A DNA stretch of 64,000 bases from Macrosoma leucophasiata (GCA_036365455.1 JAWQUS010000003.1:4546001-4610000); one strand, 5' to 3'. Shown: positions 42,925 to 54,062, numbered from the stretch's first letter. Numbers and translations are program-made. Notes: generated by a model from the sequence alone, not told the origin.

Positions 42925-43640
42925 ACCGGGTCAAGTGCGTGTTGAGCCACGCGCAGTGTATTGTTCCGTAATTTTTAGGTTTGATTAATGTAATGAAAAA
43001 ATACACAAATGTTTTCTATGGAGTTGTTCAAATATTTCGAGTATTATATTTGAATGACAAAGAATGACTCTTTTTCTTTTCTTTTTACTCTTTGTTATCA
43101 GTTTATAACGGGGAAATGAGACATTCTACTGATATACTTTTTATATTAGTTTATTACATTTAGATTTATCTTAGTGATATTCTTGACTTTACATATATTT
43201 TTATCTTGTTTGACTTGTATGTCAATTGTTATTCACTTTAATTTATTTTGTTTGTTTTTGACGTGTCATAAGAGGTGCCTGTCACCCTAAATGAATAAAT
43301 GAGCTTCTGATTCTGGTGGACTATTACTCGCAAACTTGTAAAGCCAACTTAGGTGTGATAATTTTCCTTTTAATTTCGTTATATGTAGCTACTATTGCCG
43401 CAACGTTTGAATTTCTAACAACAACTGTTTAGTTGGTAGAGGGTGGGGGGACACTTGACTCTAACGAAAATTGGCACTTTAAAGCTTAATAAGTCACGAA
43501 CAATTATCTAAATCCAAAACTGATGTAAGCACACACACCCCTTACATTTCTGAAAGACCTATCCAACGATATCTAGCACTATATAGATAACGAAAAATAA
43601 GATAAACTGCCTGCTTGTGATTGGTTGATAAGAAAGGGTA
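42925..43640 (+). repeat. GGTTCCGTAG repeat with an insertion
   Basis: The repeat breaks at about 43052 (TTCGAGTATTATATTTG) and resumes at about 43317 (GGACTATTACTCGCAAACTT). Confidence 0.7.
43053..43316 (+). repeat. Inserted LINE 3' fragment
   Basis: The insert ends GTGCCTGTCACCCTAAATG and AATAAATGAGCTTCTGATTC, a wording I associate with lepidopteran LINE 3' ends. The target duplication is not clear. Confidence 0.5.
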
Positions 43641-43988
43641 ATTGTTGAGTTAGGTACCTGAAGTCGTGCCAACTAGAAACGAAGATGTCAAAGATTTTGT
43701 GAACTTACAATACAACTATTAGATTAAATACTACTTTAAATATGTAGATATTTTGTAGTGAAAATGTATAAACCATACGACTGTTACGCTTGTATGCGAC
43801 TGTACTTTTAAATTATTTTATGACCGGGCCGTTGGGACGTAGACGTTTTTTGATTACGGTCGAATGGACTACGGTCCATTCTTTTTGGTCCGTTCAGACT
43901 AAGTACCCGGACAGTAGCTCAATCATTATTAATAATATATAGATATTTTTATGATACAGAGGCGGCTCTCTTTGCTTCTACACTTCAC

Positions 43989-44209
43989 AATAAATAAATA
44001 ATAAAATAAAATACGCTTACACTCACAGCCCCACAGTAGGTATAAACCTGTGTCGTGGGTGCCGTTGTACACACACAACACATACACAAACACCCAGACC
44101 CGAAACAAATATCTGTAGGCCATAAAAACATTTGTCCCGGTGCGGGGATCGAACCCGCGACCCTTCGGATCGAACGGTTATCTCACACCGCTGGACTAAC
44201 CGGGCCGTC
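43989..44209 (-). mobile_element. tRNA-derived SINE, second copy
   Basis: The minus-strand head is GGCCCGGTTAGTCCAGCGG with the B box GGGTTCGATCCCCGC. The body matches 4724-4941 throughout, and the tail is an A/T run. Confidence 0.8.
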
Positions 44210-44447
44210 AATGTTAATGTATCATATGATATGATACGATCGTGATACGATCTAACTAAGAGCTTAGGTAGTTGTGCAAAGATTGACGTGTAGATGTCGT
44301 AGTGATGTAATCTATCTTTTTATACTCGCGAAATCTGTGGAGGTTTTTATTCGATAGGGAAGACTTTTTTATTTAAACTGGTGTGTAGCACTGAGCTACT
44401 AAGAAAATGTATTAAACTATAAAATGGGCAAAACAAGTTAGGGTGAC

Positions 44448-44522
44448 AGGGCTGCTGTCAGTCATCACTTACCACACATGTGAACTGTATGCTTGTGCAA
44501 CCATTATTACATCATAAAAACG
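44448..44522 (+). repeat. CR1-like LINE 3' tail fragment
   Basis: GTCATCACTTACCACACATG, then GAACTGTATGCTTG, then ATCATAAAAACG. Confidence 0.55.
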
Positions 44523-44539
44523 TTCATATTTACTGATTG

Positions 44540-44914
44540 AAGCGCACATGGCGGCCGGTGTAGATCGTAAGCGATCTACTCGGTTAAGCATTACGGGCGC
44601 AGTCGGGTGTGTGATGGGTGACCGCTAGTGGCAAATTAAAGTGCGTGTTTCCGTGCTTCGGAGGGCACGTTAAGTCGTCGGTCCCGGTTGCTATCGATAA
44701 ATAGCAGTCGTTAAACCTTGTCGGAGGCCTTATTTAACCTTATTAACCCGCTGTCGGAGGTTTGAAAACATCTGACAGCGGGTTGGCCACTAACCCGTAT
44801 CCATACGAATCCGCATTGGAGCAACGTGGTGGAGTAAGCTCCAGGCCTCCCCCAAAAAGGGGTGAGACTCGTACCCAGCAGTGGGACGTATAATGGGTTG
44901 CCATTATTATTCTC
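44540..44914 (+). mobile_element. 5S rRNA-derived SINE, complete head
   Basis: The head reads GATCTACTCGGTTAAGC, then GGGCGCAGTCGGG, then GATGGGTGACCGC, the clearest 5S match in the window. The body contains a partial duplication around AACCCGCTGTCGGAGG, inverted against GACAGCGGGTTGGCC. The tail is GGGTTGCCATTATTATT. Confidence 0.8.
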
Positions 44915-44927
44915 ATTTAAATCCTAA

Positions 44928-45002
44928 TCTATTTACCACTAAATGGTAGTTCAGCACTATCGTGTTGTGGTCTGATGGTAAAACGGCACTCTAATTTCCT
45001 AG
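44928..45002 (+). repeat. CR1-like LINE 3' tail fragment
   Basis: CCACTAAATGGTAGTTCAGC, then CTATCGTGTTGTGG. Only the 5' third of the repeat is present. Confidence 0.55.
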
Positions 45003-45445
45003 GATTCCTTAAAGGATAACCTAGGCTACTTTTATACTAGCTGCGCCCACGATTTCGTCCGGGTAGCTACTCAACAATAATAAATTCTCACGCAGACGAA
45101 GTCGCGGTCACAACTAGTTTTTTCATAATTTTATTCGCGCGTGAGAAGCCGGGGTGGATGGCATAGTAATTAAACTAAGACCATGTTTATGATAACAACC
45201 CGCACGACTTTCGATATTACGCGATCTTCTCACGCTCGGCTTCTTGTTCGACTTTAGTTTTCTTATCAAATCAATCTAAAATTTGTGTACACGCAGTTCT
45301 ATTTTTTATTAGTCGCTGCTATTAATGCTTACCTGTCTTTACTTAGGTGAAAGGTAGAGATAATATACATACATACATACATTATTATACAGTCATACGA
45401 TTTGCAAGTTTTTAGGTTCCGTACATTAAAAAAATACGGAACCCT

Positions 45446-45730
45446 TATAAGAAGAGCTAGAGCTCTAGTGACGGAGCTCGCGGGCGTAGGCACCAACGCG
45501 TTACCTAATATACTTGCCGCTAAATGGTAGTGTTCAGCACTATGGTCGGTCGGGTGGTAACGTACGGCCCTGTAATTTCCGGCACAGAGGCATTAACATC
45601 TTAGGCCTCAGGAGTGGTCACGCATCTGCATTTTGACCTTGGTCTTTGTGTGGGTGTCTATAGGCTGCAGTCATCACTTAACATCAATGTGAACTGCATG
45701 CTTGTTTGTCACTTCCATTACATAAAAAAA
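45446..45730 (+). repeat. CR1-like LINE 3' tail, full copy
   Basis: From GAGCTCTAGTGACGGAGC to CATTACATAAAAAAAAC. It is preceded by a short GGTTCCGTAC piece at 45415. Confidence 0.75.
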
Positions 45731-45991
45731 ACATACATACGAAATAATATGAGACATCTATCATCGCGCTTCGGTGTGAAGTCTAAGTGGACTCAGATTT
45801 ATAACGTAACCGATATAAAAACAGTAATTGGTCACCGTTGCCATGAGCCCCGTAAATCTGCCGAGGTTTATCTCCGAGCGATATTTTCACTCCCCAACGT
45901 CTGTAGGCATGTGTGTGCTTATTTTTTACAAACGGTATTGACAGCGGCTCTCAATATGCTGCTTATAATACCAATATTTTGTAATTATCTT

Positions 45992-46066
45992 ATAGACCGG
46001 GATATCTGGCGCTTTAAACTCTCCGCCTACGCCGTAAGGAACTTAGCGTGAAGATACGTACATACA
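45992..46066 (+). repeat. LINE 3' end remnant with coding trace
   Basis: GACCGGGATATCTGGCGC, then CTCTCCGCCTACGCCG, then GCGTGAAGATACGTACATAC. One frame gives DRDIWRFKL, the trace of an ORF2 C-terminal D-R-x-x-W-R motif. Confidence 0.6.
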
Positions 46067-46137
46067 TGATAGCATATTTGTGATGATTCCATCTGGAATA
46101 CGATAATGCGGAACACTACCATTTGGCGGCAGAACGA

Positions 46138-47016
46138 TACAATTTTTAAGTTTTTACAATTTTCCCGCGTGTGTAAATGCATAAAAAAACAATATAAGAC
46201 TTTGAGAACCACTGTAACTCAGTACACCCAAGTCAAGATCGAGTGAAATTGAATGACTCGTGGGTTGCGATTGTTGATTGACTTGCTTTTTATTTTATAG
46301 AAATCTTACCGGTTTCGATACAACCGACAACAGTCGGATAGGAGTGATTATGATAATAAGCTCCCTTTACTTGTAAGGTATAATCGTTTTCAACCTTCTG
46401 GGTACGACATTGAGAGACGGGTTGAACCGATGTTCCTCTGTCATTACTCAGGCGATAAAATGGTGTGAAAAATATAAAAACAGTTTGGTAAGTGCTTTAA
46501 TTTAGGTATACTTTTGACTTTAAGCTGTCGACAATTACGAATAAGATTATTATCAACGTTGGTTTAATATTTTTGGCTTTTCTTCATAGCTATTCATTTT
46601 GATGATGGAGCTCGAAAATGGAAATCACTATAATACAGAAATCACTATTATCGAGTTATGAAAGAAAACAAGAAAGAAAGAATTTTTTAATTTAAACAAT
46701 AGATGTACAATAGTTAGTAAGTATCAAAGTTTGTGCAGTAAATATTATTTTTTATTATTATTAGTCTTTGACTTACACAACACAATAAATAAATAAAGAA
46801 AAAAAACAAGAAGCAAGAAATTTTAACCAAATGTGATTGTGTGAAACAAAAGAAACGCTACCTATCTCAGCTTATATCTGCAGCAGTGCTGCAGCGCTGG
46901 TATTCTGACGGGACCTTGAGTGACAATTATGAAATACATGTCAGCTAATGCCTATATAACCCAATTACATAAATACATCGCACTAACGCTCAGAGTGATA
47001 TTTGGGGGCATTTGAA
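46138..47016. other. AT-rich intergenic DNA before the mariner
   Basis: A CR1-like fragment at 46073-46137 precedes it. GCAGCGCTGGTATTCTGACG at 46892 repeats a motif near 3853 and 38845. No gene is supported. Confidence 0.35.
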
Positions 47017-47018
47017 TA

Positions 47019-48303
47019 TTAGGTTGGGGAAAAAGTTTCTTCGCATTTTTTAAGATAATTCAAAACATTTTTCAATATTGTTTATTTAAATTTAACTAAA
47101 GTATGTATGTACCATTTTGTTCGATAACCTTTTGCCATCTTGTAGGTAGGGACATGATCCCATTGCTATAAAAATTTTGGGTCTTCTCATCAAAATACCG
47201 CGACAAGTGGATTTGGCAGTCCTCTCGTGATGTTAACCTAACATTGCATAAAGAATTCTGAAGAGACCGAAACAGGTGGAAATCTGAAGGTGCAAGGTCA
47301 GGACTATACGGCGGATGCATTGACACCTCCCAGCCAAACTCTCTTAATTTTTGCTGAGTGGCTATAGATGTGTGAGGTCTAGCGTTATCATGATGAAACA
47401 CCACACCTCTTCTGTTGATCAATTCCGGCCGCTTTCTCTCAACTTCTTGCTTTAATCTCATCAGTTGTTCGCAGTAGAGTTCAGAAGCGATAGTCCTGCC
47501 TGGTGGTAATAGCTCATAATGAATAATGCCCTTCCAATCCCACCACACACACAACATCACCTTATTGCGAGTTAACCCGGGTTTCGCCACAGTCTGTGAA
47601 GCCTGACCGGCCTTGGACCACGACCTTTTTCGCACGTTCTTGTCGTACGTGATCCACTTTTCATCACCAGTTATCAGCTTCTTCAAAAATGATTCGGTTT
47701 CATTACGTCGTAATAAAGAATCACAAATGAGTACACGGTTCATTAGGTTTCTTTCAGTGAGCTCGTGAGGTACCCAAATATCGAGCTTTTTTTTGTACCC
47801 AGCTTTTTTCAAATGCGCCAAAACTGTTTTGTGATCAATTCTCAGTTCTTCAGCTACGTCGTAACTACTGATATGTCGATCTTGCTCCACTTTTTCAAAA
47901 ATGGCATCCATTTTATGCGTAATAGGGCGACCAGAGCGAGGTGCATATTTGACATCAAAATTTACGGATTGAAAACGCTTAAACCAAATTTGTGCTACTC
48001 TCACAGACACTGCACTAGGTCCATAAACATCTCAATTTTTTTTCGCGGATAGCGTTGGATTTTTACCTTTTTTGTAGTAAAATTTTAAAAAGTATCGAAT
48101 TTCTTCATTAGATTCACTCATCTTGACAGTACGAAAAACAAATGAAAATCACACATTTGCCTAATTTGAATTTGGAATTATGTTCTTTACAATTTTAACT
48201 TTCAATGATACCAAAACCAGCCAGATACAAATACTACAGCCAAAGAGAGTTTATTACAAGTTCATACATACTATAATGCGAAAAGACTTTTTCCCCAACC
48301 TAT
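47019..48303 (-). mobile_element. mariner element (irritans type), 1.285 kb
   Basis: The ends are TTAGGTTGGGGAAAAAGT at the left and its near complement at the right (ACTTTTTCCCCAACCTA), about 28 bp of inverted repeat with few differences. TA dinucleotides sit outside both ends (47017-47018 and 48304-48305), the expected target duplication. The length is standard for mariner. One transposase gene fills the element, read leftward. Since the ends and most of the gene are preserved, the insertion looks recent. Confidence 0.92.
47096..48121 (-). pseudogene. mariner transposase, one in-frame stop
   Basis: The ATG at 48119-48121 begins MSESNEEIRYFLKFYYKKGK. After 29 codons a TGA at 48032-48034 interrupts the frame. 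The same frame then runs open for 311 codons to the stop at 47096. The total of about 341 codons is the usual length. Features of the DD34D family are all present: a helix-turn-helix region (KRFQSVNFDVKYAPRSGRP), the first Asp in ITGDEKWITYD, the second in FHHDNARPH, and the third in YSPDLAPSDFHLF exactly 34 residues after the second. The protein would cut and paste the element at TA sites. The 304-codon frame from 48010 starts at a GTG, not an ATG, so initiation there would be unusual. Apart from the stop I see no frameshift. It is probably inactive unless read through or a sequencing error. Confidence 0.9.
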
Positions 48304-48407
48304 TATTTACCAAAAGAAAAAAATTATAATTACAATAAACACATAAGCATATAATACATACATTATAATTATACCAATATGTCGCGATCCAATTAACAGT
48401 AATAATA

Positions 48408-48721
48408 CTAATGGCAACCTATTGTACGTCCCACGGCTGGGCACGAGTCACTCCCCTTTTTAGGAGGAGGCCTGGTGCTTACTCCACCACGTTGCTCCAA
48501 TGCGGATTAGTGGATATAAGGGTTAGTGGCCAACCCGCTGTCAGATGTTTTCAAACCGCCCATAAGGCCTCCGACAAGGTTTAACGACTGCCATTTATCG
48601 ATAGCAACCGGGACCGACGGCTTAACGTGCCCTCCGAAGCACGGAAACGCGCAGCACACACCCGACCGCGCCCGTTATACTTAACCGAGTAGATCGCTTA
48701 TGATCTACACCAGCCGCGGGG
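48408..48721 (-). mobile_element. 5S rRNA-derived SINE, box C deleted
   Basis: The 3' end has AATGGCAACCTATTGTACG. The head part GGTTAAGT / GATCTACTCGG remains, but the GATGGGTGACCGC block is missing, as in the 33180 copy. Confidence 0.75.
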
Positions 48722-48837
48722 GTTCTTGAGAACGTTGGTTCGATTCCAATTTCATTATTTTATCCGTACACCTTAAAAAAAATAAAAAATTCAAGAGTCA
48801 CTGCCTGCATACCAGCTTTTGTAAATACGTGTTCCGT

Positions 48838-49141
48838 TATAATGGCAACCCATTATACGTCCCACTGCTGGGCACGAGTCTTTCCCCTTCTTGGGCGGAG
48901 GCCTGGAGCTTACTCCACCACGCTGGTCCAATGCGGATTGGTGGAGGTGGGTGGGTTAGTAGCCAACCCGCTGTCGGATGTTTTTCAAACCGCCCATAAG
49001 GCCTCCGACAAGGTTTAATGACTGCTATCTATCGATAGCAACCGGGACCGACATCTTAACGTGCCCTCCGAAGCACGGAAACGCGCATTTAATTTACCAC
49101 TAGCGGTCACCCATCACACTACCCGATCGCGCCCGTAGTGC
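48838..49141 (-). mobile_element. 5S rRNA-derived SINE, 5' end missing
   Basis: From ATAATGGCAACCCATTATAC to ATCGCGCCCGTAGTGCC. The C box survives (GCGGTCACCCATC on the plus strand), but the A-box side is lost. Confidence 0.75.
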
Positions 49142-49362
49142 CTCACACAAACCCCTATTTCACCATTTTAGGGGATAAATTTTGGAAAACGTTTCTTTTT
49201 AATTTTTGTTAGAACAATGCGACTGAATATTCAAATGTCTTGGTCTAAGGGTTTTGGGCAGACGTTGGTTTGTGAGTTAGTGAGTCAGGACTTTTCTTTT
49301 TAGATATGATATGTACAAGTAGCTGTATAAAGCCAGCGCTTCTTCGCCCATATCTCGGCAGG

Positions 49363-49525
49363 GCAGCCAACATTCCAAATATAATACATGCCTGCGTCTA
49401 GGGCTCACCGCACGCCGGTGTCACGCACACTCGCCACGTGACCTAATTATCCTGCGGTTTCATTAACGCAAGCCTCCCGGCGGACTCTGCGAGATTCTTT
49501 AGGACGATTACACACTCGTTGAAAT
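49363..49525 (+). repeat. Duplicated block, copy 1
   Basis: CAGCCAACATTC, then CACCGCACGCCG, then ACGTGACCTAATTATC, then GCGGTTTCATTAACGC, then TAGGACGATTACACACT. A second copy is at 50011-50185. Confidence 0.75.
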
Positions 49526-49545
49526 TGCGTTTACATTTTTTTCAG

Positions 49546-49840
49546 ATATTTTTTTATGTAGGCAAAGAAGGTAGCAAACAAGCATACAGTTCATATAGAT
49601 GTTAAGTGATGGCTGCAGCCTATAGCCATCTACACAAAGATTAGAGGTCAAAATTGCGAGAAGTTGCCACCCCTGGGACCTTAGTTGTGATGTCTCTGTG
49701 ATAGTTATTTTGGGCAATTTGGGGCCATACATTACCATCAACACGGTAGTGCTGAACACTACCATTTGGCGGCAGATAGACTAGGTAATGCGGTGGTGCC
49801 GACGCCCTCAAGCTCCTACACTAGAACTCTATCACCAATA
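49546..49840 (-). repeat. CR1-like LINE 3' tail, diverged full copy
   Basis: It lies between the two duplicated blocks and runs from TTTTTTTATGTAGGC to CTCTATCACCAATA. Confidence 0.65.
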
Positions 49841-50010
49841 TGACACAAATAAATCTATAGCATATACCGTGTCAAAGCTGGGTTCTCAAAGGATCACTTT
49901 GCTGTCAATCATAGTATGTGTCCGTCTTTATGTGAATTTCACGCGAAGATATAATGAAAATGTTACACAATTTCAAACACACAAGACTTCCTCCTATTTA
50001 AATTGGTCGT

Positions 50011-50185
50011 CAGCCAACATTCTACGTATATAATAAGTAGGTTAGGCTACGTTTAGGCCTCACCGCACGCCGCAGTGTCACATACACGCGCAACGTGACC
50101 TAATTATCTCGCGGTTTCATTAACACAGGCCTCCCTGCGGACTGTGCGGGATTCCTTAGGACGATACCATACTTGATGATATGCG
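50011..50185 (+). repeat. Duplicated block, copy 2
   Basis: The same ordered blocks as 49363-49525, about 85 percent identical by eye. Confidence 0.75.
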
Positions 50186-50351
50186 TTAAGGACGCGTTAT
50201 GACGTGAAAATCTCGTTCAAATTTATACTTCTCGAGCCAAAGCTGATATTTTTTTTTACTATCTTTTTTTTATTAGTAATATTCGATACATGATCGACGC
50301 GAAGTGGAGTCAATAGAGATGACGAACTTAATCTGGAAATTCTCCTTGAAT

Positions 50352-50508
50352 TTCCGTCACAGAGGCATAACACCTTAGACTTCAGGAGTGGCCACGGGCC
50401 ACGCATCTGCATTTTGACCTCTGGTCATTGTGTAAGCGTCTATAGGCTGCAGTCATCACTTAACATCAATGTGAACTACATGCTTGTTTGCCACTTTTAT
50501 TACATAAA
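50352..50508 (+). repeat. CR1-like LINE 3' tail, 5'-truncated
   Basis: From TTCCGTCACAGAGGCATAAC to TTATTACATAAAAG, with GGCCACGGGCCACGC as a short tandem repeat inside. Confidence 0.65.
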
Positions 50509-50720
50509 AGTGCGGATTGGCAATCGCAGTGGGTGTAATTTTATCGCAGGACGCTACTGCATATCTTGTGTTATTGCACTTACTACCGCCCCATAGGAAT
50601 GGTTTGACTATCATTATTCGGTTGACTGACTGCACTCGTGGAAGAATTCAGTAGAAGAAAATTCTTCCACTGGTGGTCAGTGGGATAGGTATAATATAGG
50701 TGTTGTTCAACTTTGGATGA
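50509..50720. repeat. GCAGCAGCGTCCTGCGC repeat fragment
   Basis: GGATTGGCAATCGCAGTGGG, then GGTTGACTGACTGCACTCG, then the hairpin GTGGAAGAATTC / GAAAATTCTTCCAC near 50637-50671. Confidence 0.55.
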
Positions 50721-51189
50721 AAGCACCACTAGTAATTTACCTAGGTGGCGACTCTTCCGAATAACAACACCACTTCGGATGAGTCGACGCCTACTATTTG
50801 TAAAAAGTGACATTTCATCCGCGGATAAGATACATTTGCGGATGAGTTGTCACCTAAGTCGTGTGGAGTCGTCAGTTGCCAGCTGAAATGTCAAAGTTCT
50901 CTGCTATTTTAGATGATATCAAACGTGCAAGTGTGTACACTGCTTTATCGTGATAAAAGTTTACCCACATACATTGATGTACATTTTTAAAACACACTCC
51001 TGTATGTGATGTGAATTTTAATCCCAAAAGCAGCATTATTGCAACATTAGTATTAATTACACCTACCTTTTCGTGCGTGTTCATTCATTAAAGAAGGGTG
51101 ATTTTTTTATAAATATTTCAGCCGAATGTTCGCTATCGAATGTTCGCTATCTGACCTTTTTTATTACTGAGTAAGCATAAATATCAAAA

Positions 51190-51390
51190 AATACTTCTTA
51201 AGGGCGTTGGGATGTGTCCATCGCCCACTACTGGAGGAGACCTGGCAGTCAGTCAATTGAACAATGATGGGCAAAACATTGCAATAGTAAATATAATAAC
51301 GCGGAATGGGCAGCAGCGTCCCGCGGTATAACTACTGGCAATGCAATCTAACTACTGGCAATGCGATCGCCAATATACCTGCCACCGTAG
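51190..51390 (+). repeat. GCAGCAGCGTCCTGCGC repeat copy
   Basis: GGGCGTTGGGATGTGTCC, then GCGGAATGGGCAGCAGCG, then a short tandem AACTACTGGCAATGC (twice), then GATCGCCAATATACC. Confidence 0.6.
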
Positions 51391-51404
51391 TTTAAAATAG
51401 CAGT

Positions 51405-51749
51405 CTTTTTTTATATAATAAAAGTGGCAAACAAGCATACAGTTCACATTGATGTTATGTGAGTGTGTGTAGAGCTCCAGTGATGGAGCTCGCGGGCGTA
51501 GGCACCACCGCATTACCTAATATACTTGCCGCTAAATGGTAGTGTTCATCACTATCGTGTTCCGGTCAGGTGGTAATGTACGGCCCTGTAATTTCTGGCA
51601 CAGAGGCATAACACCTAATGTCTCAGGAGTGGCAGCGCATCTGCATTTTAACCTCTGGTCATTGTGTGGTTGTCTATAGGCTGCAGTCATCACTTAACAT
51701 CAATGTGAATTGCATGCTTCTTCGCCACTTTTATTACATAAAAAAAAAT
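51405..51749 (+). repeat. Two CR1-like tails, opposite orientation
   Basis: A 60-bp minus-strand 3' end (TTTTTTTATATAATAAAAGTG) joins a nearly complete plus-strand copy that starts TAGAGCTCCAGTGATGGAGC at 51468 and ends in A9. Confidence 0.7.
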
Positions 51750-52339
51750 GTATGACTTAAAACTAACTCGATTTTAAAACAAAACATTCCTGCAATATCG
51801 TAATTAGTAATTACTTAACATAAACTCAGTCTTCAATAAACTATAACATCCGATGATTATCAGAAAAATGTACAGCAAAAAAAACAAAAGCAGAGATCGC
51901 TTTCTATTTATTGCAAACAGCATTCCTGGAGAATGAGTCGGGGAATCCTAAACCACATTATATGGTAACGGGAGGCGACTAAAATATTTACAGTATGCTC
52001 AACATCTGGGTTAGAAATGTCTCTCGGAGGTACGTTAGGTATGACACACAATACCTGGAGCGGTCATTATATTCTACGTAACATCTATTAGTTATAAAGT
52101 TTATCTGTGAGAATTACAAGGTCTGGGAAATGAACGGTGGAGCTGTGCAATTTAAATATTAATGTCATGTTTTGGTTTTTATCTTTTTTCCGTCTTCATT
52201 TCCTTTCTTTGGTATTTTGAGTATAAACATCTATGCAAATATCTATAACTATACAATTAAATAAAATTGGAGTGTCGGTTTGTAATTATTTGTATGTATG
52301 TGTACATGTACCGGTACATATACCAGAATATTATTTTTT
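51750..52339. other. Intergenic DNA, nothing recognised
   Basis: It is AT-rich, with no coding signal or shared repeat. Confidence 0.35.
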
Positions 52340-52766
52340 ACAATTTTTGTCTGTCTGTCTGTTTGTTGGGGCTAATCTCGGGAACGGCTTTACCGATTTC
52401 GACGGGACTTTCACTGGGAGATAGCTTTTGTAATTAAGTAGAGAAGCCATCTGAAAGACGGATGATTGGTTGAGTTAACTAAGACAAGATACTTGATAAG
52501 CACTCTCGAACGTATCACTAAACTAAACAGTAAAATGTTATTGCCACATGTACAATATTTATGTGTAAGTAACTAATATCGTTACCTATAAAATTCCATT
52601 ATACATATAGCTTTAAAATTCGTAGTGATGTGGGGCTTGTCCACTCGTTAGAAATAGAAAAATATTTTTAAAATAATACGTAAGTGCATAAAAATACAAA
52701 GCGTATTGGTTTGTGTTTTTCTGCCCTTCAATCACAGTAACTCGACTTAACATTATTAAAAACTAC

Positions 52767-52948
52767 CAGTTGCCCGCGGCTTCGCCCGCGTGGCGTCCTT
52801 TTATAAATATCTAAGTAGCCTATGTTCTTTCTCATTGTCAGCTCTATCTCTGTACCAAATTTCATTTAAATCGGTTCAGTCGTTTGGACTTGAAAAGGTA
52901 ACAGACAGACAGGGTTACTTTCGCATTTATAATATCAGTAGGGATTAT
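52767..52948 (-). repeat. GCCCGCGGCTTCGCCCG-type repeat
   Basis: It starts GTTGCCCGCGGCTTCGCCCG, contains AATCGGTTCAGTCGTTTGG and ends TTTATAATATCAGTAGGGAT. It is a short nonautonomous retroposon of a very common insect type. Confidence 0.65.
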
Positions 52949-53027
52949 GCGTTCAAATTTATTTGAATGAATTTCATATTTTAAATGGATAAATGTGGGG
53001 ATACCACATTTCATCATTAAATTAATC

Positions 53028-53385
53028 GGCAAGTCATTAATGATTCACACCTCCTCCATATCGGTGCAGTAGCATTAATCGTGTTATCTGTCTAACGATT
53101 CGGTATAGGTCGCGCCAGGTAAAAAGAACGCTGGCGGTCAAGCTGCGCGTCATGTGTTTTTATTTCATTTTATGTAATATAGTTTTCAATCTGCCTACCA
53201 ATACACGAAACCGCAAGCGAAAGCTAGATCAAAAATAAACCAATAGGGCTAGTACTTCTGTGCGCGAGTGTACCGATGCGCGAACACATCCCTTCTACTT
53301 TCTTCCAGAGTTCTTTTTACGTGGCGCGACCTATACTACCGGTGATATGTCTGGGCGATATCATCGCTTGCTACTACTGCTTGTT
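53028..53385 (+). repeat. Duplicated block, copy 1 (filled site)
   Basis: The left part holds CACACCTCCTCCATATCGG and GCATTAATCGTGTTATCTG, and the right part GGTGATATGTCTGGGCG. A MITE at 53106-53333 separates them. Confidence 0.8.
53106..53333. mobile_element. TA-flanked MITE, 228 bp
   Basis: The ends TAGGTCGCGCCAGGTAAAAA and TTTTTACGTGGCGCGACCTA are inverted repeats matching at about 27 of 29 positions. A TA duplication flanks it (53104-53105 and 53334-53335). The paralogous block at 53942-54062 has a single TA at 54018-54019 and no insert, which fixes both borders. It is probably moved by a Tc1/mariner-superfamily enzyme. Short motifs, not protein, fill the inside. Confidence 0.9.
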
Positions 53386-53941
53386 GGTGATGAATAGACG
53401 TAATAATACTCTTTACAAATTAGCGTTTTTCAGCTTATATCCTAGACTCTAGAATAGCGTTTTCTAAAATTCAAGTACTTTATTTTCTCTAGAGACGCTG
53501 AAATACGTAATTTACTATTTTTGCTGTACTTAATTCTTACGAACTTTCATTCAAATATGTCTAAGGAATAAAAAGTTTCTTACAAATTTTCATCCCTTCT
53601 TTAAACCACTTAGGGGTTGAATTTTTAGCGGGTGCCTACTTCATAATAAAAATCTACGTACCGAAATAACAACTCTCATAAATAACTCCCAGCTACTTAT
53701 CTCAATCAAAACGAGTTTCCACGACTACTTAACTCAAAAAAATCTTTCGGTATCATGAAATAAAAATGAATTAAAAATGTTAAATTAAATGGCTCGAACA
53801 GCATCTAATCACCGGGCCAGTTAAAACTTTTTTTTCCCATGTGACCCGGTGCCGGGCCAAGTCACCGGGGCAGATGGGATACAGCCCATCTAACGCAATT
53901 TGCTCAGTGGTGAGAATTATAGACTGAATTAATAACATGCA

Positions 53942-54062
53942 GTATGTCATTAATAATTCACACCTCCTCCATATCGGCAGGTCCAGCATTAATCGTGTTA
54001 TCTCTCTAACGACTCGGTACTACCGGCGATATGTCTCAACGATATCATCGCGTGCTACCGAT
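53942..54062 (+). repeat. Duplicated block, copy 2 (empty site)
   Basis: It is contiguous through GACTCGGTACTACCGGCG, where copy 1 carries the MITE. Confidence 0.85.

Larger units (their letters stand above)
42653..43914. mobile_element. 1.26-kb element with about 95-bp inverted ends
   Basis: The left end (42655-42755) has GTCTGAACGGACCTAAAAG and AATGGACCGTAGTCCATTCG and ends CCGGTCATAAAA. The right end (43818-43913) is its reverse complement with scattered differences (TTTTATGACCGGGCCGTTGG, CGAATGGACTACGGTCCATT, GGTCCGTTCAGAC). The inside carries a LINE tail at 42838, and a GGTTCCGTAG repeat at 42925 that itself holds another insert. No transposase is visible. This could be a large MITE or foldback element. 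Confidence 0.75.

Noticed and set aside
44540..44640. Possible 5S rRNA gene
   Set aside because: Only the internal promoter part is 5S-like. The flanks and 3' part belong to a dispersed SINE with a microsatellite tail.
45614..46051. 145-codon frame as a gene
   Set aside because: Its first third is the CR1-like tail (the same residues occur in frames at 12178 and 50414), and its end is a LINE remnant.
47765..48052. 95-codon plus-strand frame
   Set aside because: It is the antisense of the mariner transposase.
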